Notes: generated by a model not told the origin, from the letters alone. 64,000 nt of DNA from Notolepis coatsorum (GCA_963971535.1 OZ020589.1:85195924-85259923), one strand, 5' to 3'; positions 1 through 12,179 are shown, counted from the first letter of the stretch. Numbers and translations: made by a program.

Positions 1-505
1 CAGTTGACACACAGTGGGGGCAGAAATACATAACCATGATTTTCCTCCTGAAAGTAACCAAACATGAGCAGAGCGCTGAGAGCCGGATGAAGATCACTGT
101 CCTTCTGGAACACAAGTGGTGTTGCCTTGAGATGAAGGGAAGAAATTAAATGCCACGTACTTGTAACGTTGTGAGCTCGAGTCCAGCTCTTGACATGTGT
201 TGAATGCCGTCTTCTCTCTCTCCGTCTCGCTCTCTCTTTCCCATCTTCCTCAACGGTCAGCTGTTCTCTGTTAAGATAAGCAGAAATGGAGACAGAGACG
301 TTAACAAAAGGTGGTGGAAAAGTGTGACGATGGACATCTCTTGGGTTGCTTGGGTTGCTGGTGCTGCTGACGGCCTCATTACATGGAATATGTATCTTTT
401 AACCTCTTGCGCCTGTGACATCTGGTCATAAATCAATATCTCCAGATTGTTCTATAAAAGTAGCGTTTTTATTTTCAAACGTATTCAAGTATAAACATCA
501 TAACC
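1..505. other. no feature seen
   Basis: AT/GC-balanced sequence without a convincing gene, repeat or RNA. A short CT-rich stretch lies near 210-240. Short open frames here have no recognisable protein character. Confidence 0.4.
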
Positions 506-1276
506 TGTTACGAGTGGGGGTAGTGAGGAAAGGAGAGAGAACCCAATAATGCGGACAATGATGATGAGAGAGGCAGAGACGGCAGGATTTGTGTAGTGAC
601 TTTACTTTAGTTCACTTAACATTACACGAAAATAGGACATAAACGGCGTAGCCGTGCTGGCACTAGAGAACAACAAACTTGAGAACGCGTAAAACAAACA
701 GGCAACATCAAAACACTAACACTTACTTAGAATGAAACAAGGGCAACAACGACGTGGACAGGAAATGGTGAAATTGGAGGTATGACGCCACAACGAGGAG
801 AGGAAGACACCCACATATATACCAGACTAATTAAGATTGGCAACAGCTGGCCAGGCCAGTCTAAAACACAAACAATGAACCAACTAGACACATGAGCATA
901 ATTACAAACACAACCAGACAGGGGAAAACATCCCACCAGGGAAGGGAACGTCAACAACGACAACAGACATAGAATTACATTACTCAAACTATTAATTACA
1001 TTAATTACATTTATCAGAATAAGCAAAATGGCCGCCTGCACCATCTGATGGTGCCCACTAGATGGCGGCATGAAACCACCGAAAGGAGGAAGAGAATGTC
1101 CAATGTTCCCTTTCTTATCCCAGTCCCACCAGGGATAAGACCATGTAACCATGTCACAACAGCATTTAGAATGTATATTATCATCAATACGTTAGTTTAG
1201 GAATAGGTTAAAGTGTTATTAGATAGAATCTCCTAGTTACTATTTTTCAGTAACTAACACAACACTGCCCCTGACA
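506..1276 (-). repeat. solo-LTR-like block (Gypsy-type LTR, minus strand)
   Basis: Read on the minus strand, the block begins TGTCAGGGGCAGTG and ends CTCGTAACA, so it has the TG...CA ends of a retrotransposon LTR. A TATA-like stretch (GGTATATATG) lies inside. Length is 771 bp. I saw no primer-binding site, no internal retroviral genes beside it and no clear target-site duplication, so a solo LTR or an LTR fragment is the best reading. The family is inferred from general fish LTR style only. Confidence 0.45.
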
Positions 1277-1813
1277 TTCTTAATTGATTTAGCCCTGTGC
1301 TCATGCTACAGTAGCCAAATATTTAGCTTAGGGCTTTTGGCATTGTTTCTATCATACATGTATGCTGGTGAAAGCCACGCACAGAAGACAAACACATTCT
1401 GTTGAATGATAACATGCTATGTTTATTTAAATTGTTTAGCAAATACCCTGTTTTGTCTCTGTGCTCACACTTGGTTCCTTGTAGAATCTCTGGCTGCCCA
1501 ACTAGAACTGGGGGAGGCCAAAGCCTTTTCTGGAGGGGAGATTTGGAAGGTACAGAGTGTGGTAGAGCACAAAACAAACTTGAAACTTGAACTTGAAATA
1601 TGGAACTGAGGGACTCATGAAGTACAGACAGCACCAAGGCATCTACCTGCTTCTATGTACCAGAATGTAACCCTGCACACACGGGTAGATGTAGCATAGC
1701 ATGAGGTTCTGATTTGTAGTTATTCTTAATAAGACAAATTATGTTCTTAATTTTGGTCAATACCATTATGTCAAACCATTATGTCTTTATACATGAGAAG
1801 ATTTGTTGACTTA
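1277..1813. other. unassigned interval
   Basis: No gene, RNA or clear repeat seen. Overlapping short frames at 1323-1637 in both strands look like chance. Confidence 0.35.
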
Positions 1814-2326
1814 AGAATGTATTCACCAGCACCCCCCACTCTGGGTGTGCACCAACATTCACTAATATCAGAATGTATTCACCAGCACCCCCCACTCTGG
1901 GTGTGCACCAACATTCACTAATATCAGAATGTATTCACCAGCACCCCCCACTCTGGGTGTGCACCAACATTCACTAATATCAGAATGTATTCACCAGCAC
2001 CCCCCACTCTGGGTGTGCACCAACATTCACTAATATCAGAATGTATTCACACCAGCACCCCCCACTCTGGGTGTGCACCAACATTCACTAATATCAGAAT
2101 GTATTCACACCAGCACCCCCCACTCTGGGTGTGCACCAGCATTCACTAATATCAGAATGTATTCACCAGCACCCCCCACTCTGGGTGTGCACCAACATTC
2201 ACTAATATCAGAATGTATTCACACCAGCACCCCCCACTCTGGGTGTGCACCAACATGCACTAATATCAGAATGTATTCACCAGCACCCCCCACTATGGGT
2301 GTGCACCATCATTCACTAATATAAGA
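1814..2326 (+). repeat. minisatellite, 56-58-bp unit, about nine copies
   Basis: The unit contains GAATGTATTCACCAGC, CCCCCCACTCTGGGTGTGC and CAACATTCACTAATAT. Copies differ mainly by a 2-bp insertion (CACCAGC versus CACACCAGC) and single substitutions, and the last copy is the most diverged. The 83-codon open frame inside it is a by-product of the repeat. Confidence 0.95.
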
Positions 2327-2553
2327 ATTTCATAGATATAGTACATATATATTTTAGTGAAGCGTGACAAGACACATGGGAGAGAGAGATAAGGGGGGTG
2401 AGGTGCAAACAAAGGTCAAAGGTCGGACAGCGACACGGGCCACCAGGACAAGCTACAGTAAGTCACAGCCAGCCGGCCAGACAGATACAGATCACACGCA
2501 GCAGCAGAAAGGAGGTGCTGTGTCGAGCAGCACATCAGACACTGTTGACATTC

Positions 2554-2660
2554 AGGAGCACACAATGACACCCACATACAGTCATCAGTAGGAGCACACA
2601 ATGACACCCACACACAGTCATCAGTAGGAGCACACAATAACACCCACACACACTCATCAG
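2554..2660 (+). repeat. 36-bp tandem repeat, three copies
   Basis: The unit AGGAGCACACAATGACACCC followed by ACA(T/C)ACAGTCATCAGT is repeated three times with few changes. Confidence 0.9.
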
Positions 2661-2745
2661 CAGTCGTTCCAGATGATAGTAGTAGTGAAAGTCAGAGACG
2701 TGAAAACAGATAACCCCTTGTTCCTAGAGAGGAGGTTGAGGGAGA

Positions 2746-3049
<304 letters not shown>

Positions 3050-3192
3050 GTTACAAATCAAACAAGAAGGCAGACAAGGAATGAAGACAGCAATACAGCC
3101 AGCAGGAGAATATTAACAACAAGATGAAAAGGAAAACAAAGATTGACGCTGTTCTTCCATTTTCCCTCCATCAGCTCTATTCACAACATTGT

Positions 3193-3370
3193 GTTATATA
3201 TCGTATTTGCTTATCGCGTCCCGCTCTGAGCCTTATGAGATACCCCTTATCTCCTATGGTACCTATTGTACCCCAACGAACAACTAAATGCACCCACACC
3301 TGAAGGAGCCCCCGCCCCTATGGAGGCGTAGCCTATATAACCATGACTCTGGTCACCAAACACTCTTCCT
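3193..3370 (+). repeat. DIRS left inverted terminal repeat
   Basis: It begins GTTATATATCGTATTTGC and runs through CGTCCCGCTCTGAGCC to CACCAAACACTCTTCCTC. Positions 3219-3370 recur inverted at 6955-7106. Confidence 0.8.
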
Positions 3371-4256
3371 CTATTTTCGTTCCATCGTATCGGCTGCGTG
3401 CACCATACGTAACTAGCAGGATGAAAAAGATCAGAGTCATAATGTTGAAAGCTTACCGGAGGCCCCTGGCATCTTTGAAGTATGTTTTCGGCGACACGAC
3501 GGGTCTATGTTGATGTTCCTCGTCTGATGACAGCAGATCAAGGTTCAGCTGTACAAGATTGGCTGTCGGGCCAGCTTGTACCCAGGTAGGCCCTGTGTCT
3601 TCAGGCATGGGTATTAGTGTTAGTGTTAATGCTGGTTTGTTTTGTTACACAACCATGTTGTGTGTTGGCGCCGGGGGCAGGATGGTTTGGTGAACGTTCA
3701 CTGCAGTGAACGGTTTCCAAACTGTCTTGGGCGTGCTGCTAAACATCTAATGCTATGTTACATGCTATCGCTAATGCCACATGCTACCACTACTGCTACA
3801 TACTAACTGCTACGCTGTTCTAATGTCTCTGCCGTGAGATGTTGTCACTTCTCCCTCCTCTTGCCCGGTTCATCAATGAAGGTCAGTCGGTGGCTGTTGT
3901 GGGGGTTTTTGCTGAGTCCTATTTACCTTTTTTCGGGTAAATGGGTTGACAATAGGTTAGGCCGTGGCTAGGTAGCCTAGTCAGGTATGTTACCTTGTGT
4001 TCCGGCGGGGTCTATGGAACGGTGTCCCCATCTGGGGCCGATGCGTGAACTCGGCGGTGTAGCAGTAGAGCTATATTACTGCAGGATGGGACTTAACGGC
4101 GGGTTATGGCTCAGCTGGCTAGTTCCTATCCACATTGGCGTCGGGTAGTGGGGCTATGGGTCCAGCCGACATGGTAAACATGTTGCGTGTCTATGCGCAG
4201 GCGGTTGTTGATCTGGGTTCCACATCGCCTCACGCTAGGCTGTAGTAGTATAGGGG

Positions 4257-4331
4257 CAGGGCCGCCTGGGAGAAATGTGAGGCCCTGTGCGAATTTAAAC
4301 GCGAGGCCCCCCACCCCCTGAGGCGGCCCTG
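4257..4331. mobile_element. tiny hAT-type MITE related to the copy at 54796-55418
   Basis: The ends CAGGGCCGCCTGGGAG and GAGGCGGCCCTG are inverted repeats and match the termini of the 623-bp element at 54796-55418. Flanking octamers TATAGGGG and TGTAGTGG agree at six of eight positions, compatible with an old 8-bp duplication. Confidence 0.5.
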
Positions 4332-5639
4332 TGTAGTGGGCTATTGTTTCGTTCTGTCACTCTGCTATGAGAAGGTCTGTCTTGCTACAGCTTTCTCTCC
4401 TCTCAACCATTCATACTGACGGTCAATCGGTATACTGGGGGAGTAGTGCGGGGGGGGGCTTTGTTTACCTTTTTTGGTAAATGGGCTAAGCTAGGGCTGG
4501 TGTGCTGTTGTGAATATTTTGAATGAAGGCGGGACTAGTTCGCTCTGGTCCGCCTCCCCTTAACGTTGTGTATATGGGTTTGCTCATTCTACAGTATTTT
4601 GTGGTTTAGTTCTTTTATTCATTTAACCCTTTCATGGTGCACACCACAGTGGAGGTTGCTGTTTGCAACCACCACTGGTGCTCCGTGTTAACATCAGTCC
4701 TTTGTTTTTGACATATTGAAACAGTGCCCCGCCCGGCCGACACCATGGGTGGGTCGGCCTGGCAAGTGGCTGGTGGGCTGTTAAAGCCTGTACCGCCACG
4801 GTATGGAATTGGCAGCGATTAGAACTGTGTTCGAATTGCTGTTTTTTTCTATTAAAAAAAATGGTGTCTGGTGGCGGGGCCTTGAGGGCCAGCCGACGTC
4901 GACACATCGCGCGAGGTTGTTGACGTTATTAGCTTTGACCCAGCCGCAAGCTATAACCGCTCAGGGTTCCCCTCTCCGCAGGGGATTTTGGTCTTCTGCT
5001 GGAGCGCGGGCGGTATTGTCCTAGGCCCTACACCGCCTCACACCGCGCAGCCTAAGAAGAGAGAGCACGGCCTCGTCAGCGGCGATGACGAGGCCCTCGA
5101 CAGGCGGCCATGTTTTCCCCCGCCGGAGGTATCCTGGGCGTTGATTCGACAGGTGTCCACAAGGCCGACAGCCTTGGCGGCCGAGGGATCGGCCATGTAG
5201 GATGGGTTCGGCTTGAACAAACAAGCCGTCACCGTCCTGCCGCGAGCAGCCCGCTCTCCGATCACTCCCTTCCCCAACACCAGCGGAAAAAGTGGGCTCT
5301 GATTGTTTCCTTTGGCTGCGGGCCGCGTGCCTTCGTTGAAGCGCGGGCGGCCCCCCTTTCGCTTCTCATGGGGACAGGGGCTGACACCCAGTTGATGGCT
5401 GAGCCTGGGTCTGTCCGTGAGAATGTTGTGCTGTCAAGCGGCTCCCACACCATAAGCTGTGTTGGTTGAGCCTGGTGTTACGTCTGGGATGGGATTCTTC
5501 CCCATACATCTGTTAGGTCAGTTGTTGGGACGGGTATGTTGAGGGGCGCAGGTTCTTGATCCTGATGGTGTTACCATCCGGAATGCGCATGCTCCCTCCA
5601 CTGTCGCGCTTATGCGGGCAGATGACGTAAGTTCCAAGT

Positions 5640-6567
5640 GTGGTGTAAGGCGGGGGGCCGGGACTCAGTCTCCTGCCCTCTGGATGCTGTCCTTAGTTAC
5701 CTCCAGTCTCTCCTTGATAGACTGTCGGCTTCGACGGTGAGGGTATATGCAGCAGCTATATCCTCCTATCATGAGGGGTTTGAGGGGATGTCTTGTTCAG
5801 CCACCCTCTTGTGAAGCGTTTCCTGCTTGGCGCTCAACGCGTTAAGCCGGTGCAACGCTCCTGGGCTCCGACTTGGGATCTTCAACTGGTCCTCGTCGGT
5901 TGTCCTTGGCCCCGTTTGAGCCGCTTGAGCAGGCGCCGTTGGAACAGCTGTCGTTCAAGACCGCGTTCTTGCTGGCGTCACCTCCGCTGACGCGTGGGTG
6001 TGCTTTGTGCTCTCTCGGTACGCCCAGAGTGCCTGTCTTTCGTTCCGATTGCGGTGCCACTCTGCGGCCTAATCCTGCCTTCGTGCCTGTAAATATCCGG
6101 AGTTCTTCCGCTCCAGGGATATTGTGGTTCAGGCGTTTCATCCGCCTCCTCACGGTGGTGAGTTAGATGCGGGCCTTCACCTGTCATGTCCGGTCCGTGC
6201 TTTGGGAATTGCCTTAGCCGTACTCAGGACCTCGGGGTCACCGTTCAGCTTTTTGTCTGTCACGGTGGTTCTCATGCCGGCAAGGCACTATCGAACAGCG
6301 CCTGTCTCATTGGTTGTGCGAGGGCATTGCCCTCTGCTACACGTTGGCTGGGCAGGATCCCCCTGGGGGCGTCAGGGCGCACTCCAATCGCGGGGTGGCT
6401 GCCTCTGCCGCTCTCCTGGGTGGGGCCTCGGTGGAGGACATCTGTGCTGCAGCTTCATGGTCCTCCCTGGGCCCCTTTGTAAGGTTTTACCTCATGGACA
6501 TGACCGGGGGTTCTGTCTCCCAGGCGGTTCTGGGGTCTGTGGCCTTCCTGCTACCCGTCCTTTGGTA
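5640..6567 (+). pseudogene. DIRS-type tyrosine recombinase, frameshifted pseudogene
   Basis: Pieces of a phage-integrase-like tyrosine recombinase can be followed through several frames. An N-terminal core-binding part lies at about 5680-5860 (residues like AVLSYLQSLLDRLS and VRVYAAAISSYHEGF). The start of the catalytic domain lies at about 5860-6120 (FEPLEQAPLEQLSFKTAFLL). The C-terminal part at about 6270-6540 reads QLFVCHGGSHAGKALS, then RAHSNRGVAASAALLGG, then EDICAAASWSS and FVRFYLMDMTG. The HxxR box (HSNR), the following Trp and the Tyr nucleophile of RFY are visible. At least three frame changes and a stop break the frame, so it cannot make an active enzyme. In the family this enzyme integrates a circular DNA copy of the element. 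Confidence 0.8.
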
Positions 6568-6798
6568 GGGTAGCAGGAGTGTGTGGGTATGGGCCACAGT
6601 GTGTTGAGTCACACGTGGTTCCGCCTGTGCGGTGTGTTCAAGGGGTTCTAGTTCCCTCTTGTTCGCATTCAGGTGGAGTTGACTGCGCCCCCCCTTCACT
6701 AGGAAGGATGGGGTGACAGGGCTCCCCGCACCCCTTGATGTGGGCTTACGGGTCCTCAGGGGGTACATCTGTCGGGTCTCGCGTCCGCTCTAACCCAT

Positions 6799-6902
6799 AT
6801 CTCATAAGGCTCAGAGCGGGACGCGATAAGCAAATACGATATATAACGATAGGTTATGTATATAACCTAGTTATATTAGTATTGGCTGAGCGTCCCGCTC
6901 TG
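6799..6902 (+). repeat. DIRS internal complementary region
   Basis: Positions 6799-6847 are the reverse complement of the left tip (3193-3241), and 6843-6902 of the right tip (7097-7156). The halves overlap by about 5 bp. In known DIRS elements this region templates joining of the two ends during circular DNA synthesis. Confidence 0.8.
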
Positions 6903-6954
6903 CGCGGCCCTGAGTTCCCTCTTCAGGGATCTTTTCCTGGAACGAGATTTGGCG

Positions 6955-7156
6955 AGGAAGAGTGTTTGGTGACCAGAGTCATGGTTATATAGGCTACGCC
7001 TCCATAGGGGCGGGGGCTCCTTCAGGTGTGGGTGCATTTAGTTGTTCATTGGGGTACAATAGGTACCATAGGAGATAAGGGGTACCTCATAAGGCTCAGA
7101 GCGGGACGCTCAGCCAATACTAATATAACTAGGTTATATACATAACCTATCGTTAT
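6955..7156 (+). repeat. DIRS right inverted terminal repeat
   Basis: It carries the inverted copy of the left repeat and ends AACCTATCGTTAT at 7156. The next bases are unrelated and lead into the tail of the minus-strand L2. Confidence 0.75.
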
Positions 7157-7434
7157 TGTTTGAAGACTCTTGGAGAATATTATAATAATAATAATAATAA
7201 TAATAATAACTTTATTTGTATAGCACTTTTCATACAGAGGTTGCAGTTCAAAGTGCTTCACAACAGTAAAAAATACAGGCATAAGCGAGCATAAAAAGAT
7301 AGACAGGTAGAATCACAGTGTTTCACATTAGGATCTAGCATCCCAATAGGCTCTCCGCTTACAGTTTTCAGTAACACAAATAGTAAAAATAGTTTAAAAT
7401 GATTCAGTTTAAAAATAGTAAAAAAATTATTATA

Positions 7435-8055
7435 AAATAGAACGGACATAAAAAATACAGGCATGAGCGAGCATAGCAAGATATGGCAAATCATAGTGTT
7501 TCACATTAGGATCTAGCATCCTAATAGGCTCTCTATTCAGTAATACTCCTGTAATTCCCAACATACTTCTGCAACTTTAGTGATACTAGATCACAGGGAC
7601 TCGAACCCACACAGGGACTCGAACCCACACTGTAACTTTAGTGATACTAGATCACAGGGACTCGAACCCACACTGTAACTTTAGTGATACTAGATCACAG
7701 GGACTCGAACCCACACTGTAACTTTAGTGATACTAGATCACAGGGACTCGAACCCACACTGTAACTTTAGTGATACTAGATCACAGGGACTCAAACCCAC
7801 ACTGTAACTTTAGTGATATTAGATCACAGGGACTCGAACCCATACTAAATAGTGGGACTTATTGCACAGTGTTTCACATTTGGATCTAGCAGTTTAAAAA
7901 TAGTCATCAGTAAGAAGTAAAAAGTGCAATAACCGACGGACATAAAAAATACAGGCATGAGCGAGCATAGCAAGATATGGCAAATCACAGTGTTTCACAT
8001 TAGGATCTAGCATCCTAATAGGCTCTCTATTCAGTAATACTCCTGTAATTCATGA
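7435..8055 (-). repeat. duplicated segments of the L2 3' UTR
   Basis: A stretch of about 115 bp with ATACAGGCATGAGCGAGC and TAGGATCTAGCATCCTAATA occurs at about 7440-7558 and again at about 7935-8052. Parts recur near 7270-7350 and 8065-8100. The 43-bp B-box-like array lies between the two copies. Confidence 0.8.
7575..7858 (-). repeat. 43-bp tandem array with repeated B-box-like motif
   Basis: Six to seven units carry CTTTAGTGATACTAGATCAC and GGGACTCGAACCCACA. On the minus strand (the sense strand of the LINE) each unit reads GTGGGTTCGAGTCCC, which fits the RNA polymerase III B-box consensus GGTTCGANTCC. One unit (near 7790) has ACTCAAACCC and loses the match. Confidence 0.9.
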
Positions 8056-8275
8056 ACAAATAATCACAGTGTTTCACATTTGGATCTAGCAAATAATAAG
8101 AATAGTTTAAAATGATTCAGTTTAAAAATAGTCATCAGTAAGAAGTAAAAAGTGCAATAACCGACACATGAATTTGATAGGCAGTGTAAAAGAGTAGGCA
8201 GGGTAAGAATAAATACAAGTTGTGTCAGGATATCCCTGATGTTTCCTCTTGCCACTAGGTGGTAGCAGATATCTA

Positions 8276-11128
8276 TCAGTGAAATGCCTGAGCAAAGAGA
8301 TAGGTTTTAAGCTGTCTTTTAAAGATGTCTAGCGAGTTGGCTTCCCTGATGTTTTGGGGTAGTTTGTTCCATAGTTTTGGGGCATAGTTGATAAAGGCTG
8401 CATTACCGATCCTCTTTTGACTGCTTCTGGGAGCCTCTAGTAGTCCAGCAGCTGATGATCGTAGTGTTCTTGCTGGTGTGTAATTTATTAGAGTGTTGGC
8501 GATGTAGCTAGGTCCCTGTCCATTTAGAGCTTTGTATGTAAGGAGAAGGACCTTAAAGTCAATTCTAAATGTTACAGGAAGCCAGTGTAAAGCGGCTAAG
8601 ACTGGACTAATGTGCTCTCTCTTTTTGGTTCTAGTTAGCAGTCGGGCTGCAGAGTTTTGGATTAGCTGAAGCCTCTCTGTGGTTTTCTTAGGGAGACCTG
8701 TGAAAAGTGCATTACAGTAGTCTAACCGGCTAGATATGAATGCATGAATTAGCTTCTCAGCATCGTTCTGATTAATAAATGGTCGTACTTTTGCTATATT
8801 TCTGAGATGGAAGAACGATGTTTTCGTCACTTTGCTAATATGAGAATTGAAGTTCAGTTCTGAATCTATGATAACCCCAAGACTAGTGACCTCAGATTTG
8901 ATCCAAGGGGTTAGTCCCCCCAGGTTCTTTATTAATGTTTCTTTTTTAGTTTTGGAGCCGATAATTAGAATTTCAGTTTTGTTCTCGTTTAGTTTCAGGA
9001 AGTTCTTACTCATCCATTTATTTATTGCCAGTAAGCAGTCTGTAATGGAGCTAATCGCTGTATCATTTGGTTCAGCAGATATGTACAGTTGTGTATCATC
9101 CGCATAGCTATGGAAATCTACATTATGTTCTCTGATGATATCACCCAGCGGTAACATGTAAAGGGAGAAGAGTAAAGGACCTAAGCAACTCCCTTGTGCA
9201 ACTCCATAGTTGTTGTCGTATATATCAGACATGTGATCTCCTAGTTTAACATAGAATTTCCTCCCTCTGATGTCTGATGTATGTTTTAAACCAGCCCAGC
9301 ACATGGTCTGAGAAACCGACATGGTTTTCAAGACGATCGATTAGAATATCGTGATCGATTGTATCAAATGCTGCACTGAGATCTAACAGGATAAGGATGG
9401 AGATCTTATTCTCGTCAGAGTTTAGTCTGAGGTCACTGATTATTTTGGTGAGGGCAGTTTCAGTGCTATGATATTTTCTGAATCCTGACTGAAATTCTTC
9501 TAAGATGTTGTTTTCTTCAAGAAAGGAATTTATTTGAACTGAAACTATCTTTTCAAGTACTTTACTAATGAATGGTAGGTTGGATATTGGACGATAATTT
9601 GCCATTTCATTACTATCCAAGTTAGGTTTTTTTAGTAATGGCTTTACAACTGCTGTTTTAAAGGCATCCGGGAAAATACCAGTCCTAAGGGAAGTGTTTA
9701 TGATATCTAGCACAGGGCTTGAAACACTATTAAATACCCGTTTGAAGAAAGCTGTAGGTATAGGGTCAATGTCTGAGGTGGAGGAGTTACATTGTAGAGT
9801 ACATCTAATGTGATGCATGTGAAACTTCTCATGGTTACATTGCACGGTTTGCCGCAATCAACTTTATTTCCATCATGAGTAATGCTGGCCCTGATCAAGG
9901 TTATTTTGTTGTTAAAGAATAGTGCAAGTTCTTCACACTTAACCGTTGATGACTGAGGAGGTGTAGGGGCAGTGTTGAGTAGTACATTAATAGTGGAAAA
10001 GAGGATTCTGGAGTTTCCAGCATTTTCTGTAATGATTTTAGAGAAGTAATCTTTCCTTGCTAAGCGGATGGTTTTATTATAAGCAGTTAAAGCATCTTTG
10101 TATATATCACAGCATATGGTGGTTTTTGTTTTTCTCCATTTTCGCTCCGCTGCACGACATTTCCTTTTTTCTTCGTTGACCGTATTATAGTTTAACCAGG
10201 GCGAGGCTCTAGTTTTCTTCTTTTTCGTTTTGAATGGGGCGACAGAATTTAATATAGATGACATTGCATCATTGAGATGTTCTACCATTTCATTTAGAGA
10301 GCTGTCATGATTGTGTGGTTCATGTAGTCTGATAAGATCAATGAACTTTGATTCAGCTTTGTCGTTTAGGAGCCTCTTTTTAACTATGATTTCTTTTTTT
10401 GTTTTAGTAAGGGTTATTTGAGTATCAAAAAATATACAGTGATGGTCGGAGAGAGGTAATTCAGTTATTGAGATATTTGTTATGCTTAGCCCAGTTGTTG
10501 TTATAACTAAGTCTAGTGTATTCCCAAGCCGGTGAGTTGCATTTGTTATATGCTGTATTAGGTCAAAGCTATCCAGTAGATTTTTTAGTTCCATAGTTTT
10601 GGAGTCTGTTTTCTTATTAAAATGGATGTTCAGGTCTCCATTTAGGATCACCTTATCATATCCGGTAACACATAGTGAGATCAGTTCAGAGAGCTCCTGT
10701 ATAAATATTGGTGAGTGTCTAGGCGGGCGGTATATTGTGACAATAATAGTTGATTCTGTTTTTAGTTCAATGGCAAGATATTCCATTGACATGAACTCGC
10801 CTAGTTCTGTGATTCTAAACAAGAGTTTTGAGGAGAAGATTGCTGCAACTCCTCCGCTCCTTTTATTTTTTCTGGGTATTTGAAAAAAGTTATAGTCTGG
10901 TGGACAAGCTTCTATCATTATTGATGTAGCTGTGTCATTATTTAGCCATGTCTCTACTAGGCAGATTAAATCTAAGTTATTTTCTTTAATCAGATAATTT
11001 ACTAAGAATGTTTTATTATTCAGTGATCTGACATTTAGGAAAGCTAATTTTATTTGTTGGACTTCTCTAGAGGAGGTCTGCTTTGGCTTGACCGTGATGG
11101 CCCTGAGGTTAATAGCAGGTAAACGCAT
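8276..11128 (-). pseudogene. L2-type ORF2: endonuclease plus reverse transcriptase, two frameshifts
   Basis: The frame is split into 11128-9707, 9857-9246 and 9331-8276. The first part is an apurinic-type endonuclease with LAFLNVRSL, LVETWLNN, YRPPRHS, NGDLNIHF and PLSDHHCIF. The second has the start of the reverse transcriptase (NYRPISNLPFISKVLEK, ILLDLSAAFDTIDHDI). The third has the catalytic [10 protein letters not shown] box and the C-terminal region ([21 protein letters not shown]). Shifts lie near 9797 and near 9265. Few other lesions are seen, so decay is modest. The product would nick target DNA and copy the element RNA at the nick. Confidence 0.9.
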
Positions 11129-11252
11129 TGATGGCGTATATTTTTCACCATGCCATTGGCTGGTTATGATTACTTGTATGTTTTGAGAGATTGCATGGCA
11201 ATTGTGCTATTCTGCACCATACTGACTGCACTGTGCTTTCGGGGACATTTGA

Positions 11253-11600
11253 TCAGACGAGATGGCCTCGTGTGATATGGGGGGGGGGGGGGGGGACGTC
11301 TTGTGCTGCTGTACTTCGTGGTGAGATTGTGTCCTTCATGACTATCTCTCGTGCTGGTATGAGCTTAATATTCTTGGAGGCCATCAAGGCATGACGCATG
11401 TTTGCTGATAAGAGCTTTGAACCTAAGCGATTTTGGAAGAAGCCATTTCTTTGAAAACGTTCTGGGTTATTCCAGAAAACATTGAAGTTGTCAATGAATT
11501 TCAGGCCGTGTACGAGACATGCAGGCCCTAACCATGAATTAAAATTTAGGAGTCGACTGAATGCTTCCTGTCCTCTGTGAAAGCATGCAATTGGTCCACT
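11253..11600 (-). pseudogene. C-terminal part of L2 ORF1 (SGNH esterase-like domain)
   Basis: The minus-strand frame carries GPIACFHRGQEAFSRLL, KFIDNFNVFWNNP and PNRLGS-like residues (here QNRLGSKLL). This resembles the end of the SGNH-hydrolase-like domain found in ORF1 of CR1/L2 LINEs. The catalytic Asp-x-x-His position is changed to residues around NGFFQN, so activity would be lost. A run of 16 G (about 11279-11295) lies in the 3' end of the frame. Confidence 0.75.
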
Positions 11601-11607
11601 GATGGGC

Positions 11608-11842
11608 ATTATGGGCATGTGCATGTAAGTGTGTGCATATCTGTGTGTCTCTGCATATGTCTGTATGAGGAGCAAGTGTGAGTGCTTGTGTGTGTGTGGT
11701 TTGTGACAGGAATTGTGTGTCTAGTGTTTATGTACATGCATGCGTGTGTGTGTGTGTGTCCTCCTAAAAAGCAACTTAAAACAAAGCTTTCTATGTATTT
11801 TTTGTAAAAAAAATAAAAACTGTGGTCCTCTTTTATGTAAGG
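11608..11842. other. GT-rich interval, no gene
   Basis: Loose GT-rich sequence with a short (GT)n near 11740. Nothing else is recognised. Confidence 0.5.
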
Positions 11843-12179
11843 GATAATGTATAGCTACGAGGTCATTGTCGCAAAATAATTGACCGACACGGCGTCCTGG
11901 AACACAGTGAAGGTCAATTATTTTGCTTTTGCGACAATGACCGAGTATAGCTATACATTATCCTGCTTATTACAGGGCTAACTTACTAACAATATACATA
12001 ATTCATTTTACACCGTCGACAAGACGAGATCAAATGCAGACGCAGTTGTTCTGTTGCTCCTCTGTCATCGCCGGCAGGTGTGTGGACTTGATTGCACCTG
12101 ATGTAGTGCAGCTGTGCATAATGGTAAAGCGTAGCTTTTGTGACTGCGATAAAAATTATTGATTGTGATTGGTCAATAG

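Larger units (their letters stand above)
3193..7156 (+). mobile_element. DIRS-like tyrosine-recombinase retrotransposon, decayed
   Basis: The block shows the textbook DIRS architecture. A left inverted terminal repeat (3193-3370) matches, inverted, the right terminal region (6955-7106). An internal complementary region at 6799-6902 has a first half (6799-6847) that is the reverse complement of the left tip (3193-3241, 49 bp). Its second half (6843-6902) is the perfect reverse complement of the right tip (7097-7156, 60 bp). The interior carries a tyrosine-recombinase pseudogene near the 3' end. No reverse transcriptase or RNase H could be recognised. The element is under 4 kb, shorter than the roughly 5-6 kb usual for the group, so an internal deletion is likely. 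The middle (3376-5640) is GC-rich, full of stops and contains two diverged direct copies of a segment around a TTTACCTTTTTT hairpin (near 3920 and 4467). Confidence 0.8.
7187..11607 (-). mobile_element. L2-type LINE, 5'-truncated inside ORF1
   Basis: Read on the minus strand: the C-terminal end of ORF1 (11600-11253), a frameshifted ORF2 (11128-8276), then a 3' UTR of about 1.1 kb ending in AAAGTGCTATACAAATAAAG and a short (TTA)n tail near 7180-7209. Such a tail is typical of L2/CR1 group LINEs. The element is a diverged relative of the copy at 42780-48405. 5' truncation within ORF1 is the usual outcome of target-primed reverse transcription. Confidence 0.85.

Noticed and set aside
2073-2324. 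83-codon open frame in the 56-bp minisatellite
   Set aside because: The peptide only mirrors the tandem repeat and its 2-bp indels.
7575-7858. Cluster of tRNA genes
   Set aside because: Only a B-box-like motif repeats. There is no A box, anticodon arm or acceptor stem.
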